Part shown: piece by piece, positions 62,161 to 64,000 of the stretch | Layout of the letters: each line of letters opens with the position of its first letter | Position numbering within the stretch: position 1 is the stretch's first letter | Assembly (NCBI GenBank): GCA_017303905.1 | Contig: JAFLBH010000001.1 | Coordinates: forward strand, 310,001-374,000 | Source: Bacteroidota bacterium | Lineage (GTDB): Bacteria; Bacteroidota; Bacteroidia; B-17B0; Aurantibacillaceae | Length of the DNA stretch: 64,000 nucleotides | Direction of reading: 5' to 3' | The notes under the pieces: generated by a model | What the model was told of the DNA's origin: nothing | What the model saw: only the letters and a program-made list of their open reading frames with translations | The model's database searches: none | Position numbers and translations under genes: made by a program

Positions 62161-64000
62161 ACTTACTTAAAATCTTGAACTCGGTTCGACGATTGTTTTG
62201 TCGTCCTTCATCTGTATCATTCGTGTCAATTGGTTTGGTTTCGCCATAACCTTTTGCTGTTAAACGATCGGATGGAATTCCTTTACTGATCAAATAACTT
62301 ACTACAGATTGAGAACGGCTATCCGATAATTTCATATTGTACTCATCCGAACCTTTACTATCCGTATGAGAACCTAATTCAATTTTAATGGTTGGGTTTT
62401 CAGTTAATAATTTTATTAATCGGTCTAACTCGTTAGCCGATTCAGGGCGAATAGTTGCTTTATCAAAATCAAAGAAAATATTTCTTAATACGATAACGCT
62501 TCCAACTTCTACTTTCTTCAAGGCAACATCTTTCACATACTCAACGTATGTTGCGTTAATATCAATGATGAAGTTTTCGGAGTGAAACAAATATCCATCT
62601 TTTCTAACCGCAATACCATAGTTTTTACCGGCCGGTAATGTAACTAAATATCTACCTGTTGAACTATTTGATTTAAATGTGGCTAATACAACATTCTTTT
62701 CGTTATCAATTAAATCAATGTTAGCCTCTAATACTTCGTTGGTTTTTGCATCGGTGATTACACCCTTCAATAAAGCCATTTTCGGCCCTTTCGCTTCAAC
62801 CGCACCTTCTGTTTTTAAATTGGAAATAGGATTAGCTGCCATTGCCAACAATTGATCTTCTGTATTGAGCATCGGTTGCTTCTCCGGTCCTAATAGTGTT
62901 AAACGGAAAATATCCGCGCCTCCATAACCTTTCATGCTGGAGCTTGAATAATAACCATGACGACCATTCGCCGATAACACAAAAAACACATCATCATCGG
63001 GCGTATTAATCGGAATCCCTAAGTTTTCCGGTTTGCTCCATACTCCGTTTTCGAGCGTAGTTTTGAAAATATCAAAGCCACCAATAGTTCCCGGACCTTT
63101 TGAAGAGTAATACATGGTTTTTCCGTCAGGCATCATAAAAACACCGTCTTCTCCATATTCGCTATTAATAGGTGCACCCAAATTCACAGCCTTTTCAAAT
63201 TTTCCTTTCTCATTTATAACAGAATAATAAATATCATGACCGCCTAGTCCACCCTTTCTATCACTCACAAAATATAAAATCTTGCCATCGTAAGAAAAAG
63301 ATGCAGAAGGCTCGTGACCTGAGCTGTTCACTGCCTTGCCTAAATTCTCAGGTTTAGTCCAGGTCATACCTTTTAATTCGGAAATAAATAAATCACCACC
63401 ATTTTCATCTACATAAGTAACGAGTAATTGCCCATCGGGTGATAAACAAATAGCGGAGTTGTGCTTAGCGATATTAACCGGTGTTCCAATGTTGCGGGCT
63501 ACCGTCCATTTCTTCTTCACCTTAGTCGACATCCAAATATCTTCATAAGATAAATTATCTTCCGGACATAACTCAGGATTTACACCGCCCGGTCTTCTCG
63601 AAGTAAACAACATCACACTTTCATCGGCAGAAATAACCGGCGAATAATCACTGTATGTACCATTAATTTCTTGCCCAACGTTATCAATAAATACGCGAAC
63701 AGGATTTTTTGAAAGTTCTTTACCTGTTTTACATTCATCGATGTGCTTCAATGTTTTTTTCAATTCAGCATCATCCAGTTTTTGTGTATTCTTATAGGCT
63801 TCAAATTCCGTAATAGCCTTATCCCATTCTGATTGTAATTGATAAGCAGCCCCTAAATAAAACTTGATTTTCTTATCAACATTTGGGTTCAATTGATATG
63901 CCTTCATTACATATTCATAAGCCCGGGTTCTTTCATGAGAGTTCTTGCTCAAATAACACACTGCTATCATAAAGTTCACTTTATCGTTATTCGGATTGAA
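62159..64000 (-). CDS. PorE-like TPR / PD40 / CRD / OmpA lipoprotein, partial (N-terminus beyond right edge)
   Basis: 614 codons are inside the window, and the frame runs on past 64000. Read N to C: TPR units (FNPNNDKVNFMIAVCYLSKN, YLGAAYQLQSEWDKAITEFE), PD40/WD40-like propeller repeats (SADESVMLFTSRRPGGVNPE, EPSASFSYDGKILYFVSDR), a carboxypeptidase-regulatory-like domain (LKGVITDAKTNEVLEANIDL) and an OmpA domain (FFDFDKATIRPESANELDRL, ELGSHTDSKGSDEYNMKLSD). This order is that of PorE, a peptidoglycan-bound lipoprotein of the T9SS. Bacteroidota have several such proteins, so T9SS identity is probable, not certain. It fits the T9SS substrates at 40.7-50.0 kb. Confidence 0.88.
   Translation of the reverse strand, partial: FNPNNDKVNFMIAVCYLSKNSHERTRAYEYVMKAYQLNPNVDKKIKFYLGAAYQLQSEWDKAITEFEAYKNTQKLDDAELKKTLKHIDECKTGKELSKNPVRVFIDNVGQEINGTYSDYSPVISADESVMLFTSRRPGGVNPELCPEDNLSYEDIWMSTKVKKKWTVARNIGTPVNIAKHNSAICLSPDGQLLVTYVDENGGDLFISELKGMTWTKPENLGKAVNSSGHEPSASFSYDGKILYFVSDRKGGLGGHDIYYSVINEKGKFEKAVNLGAPINSEYGEDGVFMMPDGKTMYYSSKGPGTIGGFDIFKTTLENGVWSKPENLGIPINTPDDDVFFVLSANGRHGYYSSSSMKGYGGADIFRLTLLGPEKQPMLNTEDQLLAMAANPISNLKTEGAVEAKGPKMALLKGVITDAKTNEVLEANIDLIDNEKNVVLATFKSNSSTGRYLVTLPAGKNYGIAVRKDGYLFHSENFIIDINATYVEYVKDVALKKVEVGSVIVLRNIFFDFDKATIRPESANELDRLIKLLTENPTIKIELGSHTDSKGSDEYNMKLSDSRSQSVVSYLISKGIPSDRLTAKGYGETKPIDTNDTDEGRQNNRRTEFKILSK

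Overview
The window comes from an AT-rich genome of the phylum Bacteroidota. The evidence is the type IX secretion (T9SS) and gliding-associated C-terminal domain on two secreted giants, a PorE-like OmpA lipoprotein at the right edge, GLPGLI and DUF4412 proteins, an S46 dipeptidyl-peptidase, a b558-type succinate dehydrogenase, and many promoter elements of the form TAnnTTTG, the -7 box of the Bacteroidota primary sigma factor. I cannot place it below phylum with confidence. No rRNA, tRNA, CRISPR array, transposase, integrase or phage gene was seen.

Layout. 1-13,109 (minus): most of a giant secreted protein (at least 4,369 residues, C-terminus off the left edge) with a signal peptide, a beta-propeller-like N-terminal part and about 46 tandem PKD/Ig-like repeats. 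13.3-24.0 kb: a TPR protein, an RsmB-type rRNA methyltransferase, a rhodanese, small envelope proteins, a YraN gene that seems to lack a normal start codon, a pseudouridine synthase with a long charged tail, glmS, and a leftward ABC ATPase / exported protein / DedA operon. 24.2-27.8 kb: sdhCAB. 27.8-31.3 kb: an outer-membrane beta-barrel protein and GLPGLI protein pair. 31.6-33.4 kb: gcvT and comB. 33.4-39.0 kb: the rod-shape operon mreB-mreC-mreD-mrdA-rodA, with purH upstream. 40.7-50.0 kb: two tandem paralogous 1.5-thousand-residue T9SS substrates. 50.3-51.9 kb: asd and 3-hydroxyanthranilate dioxygenase. 52.1-64.0 kb: an EamA transporter, a GNAT-like protein of unknown role, an S46 peptidase, ogt, acs, an OmpA lipoprotein, two unknown proteins and a PorE-like protein cut by the right edge.

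The most interesting site is the leader of asd (51,893-52,063, minus). It reads as a complete trp-style attenuator: promoter, a 14-residue lysine-rich leader peptide (MMIKKIKCAKKLFR), two hairpins with a perfect 8-bp alternative (antiterminator) pairing, and a U6 terminator 24 nt before the asd start codon. This predicts control of lysine/threonine/methionine-branch synthesis by charged tRNA(Lys). Other points are the non-ATG yraN start, a shared G/C-palindrome plus TGAGTAAA element upstream of both T9SS substrates, -7 boxes so close to start codons that several mRNAs are probably leaderless, and higher-order (dimer) duplications inside the giant repeat gene.

How the genes fit together: the window is mostly chromosomal core (energy metabolism, purine, amino-sugar and amino-acid synthesis, cell shape) interleaved with secreted or cell-surface proteins. 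The latter are the variable part. All coordinates and pairings were read by eye, so sequence-family assignments are by recognition and not by database search.
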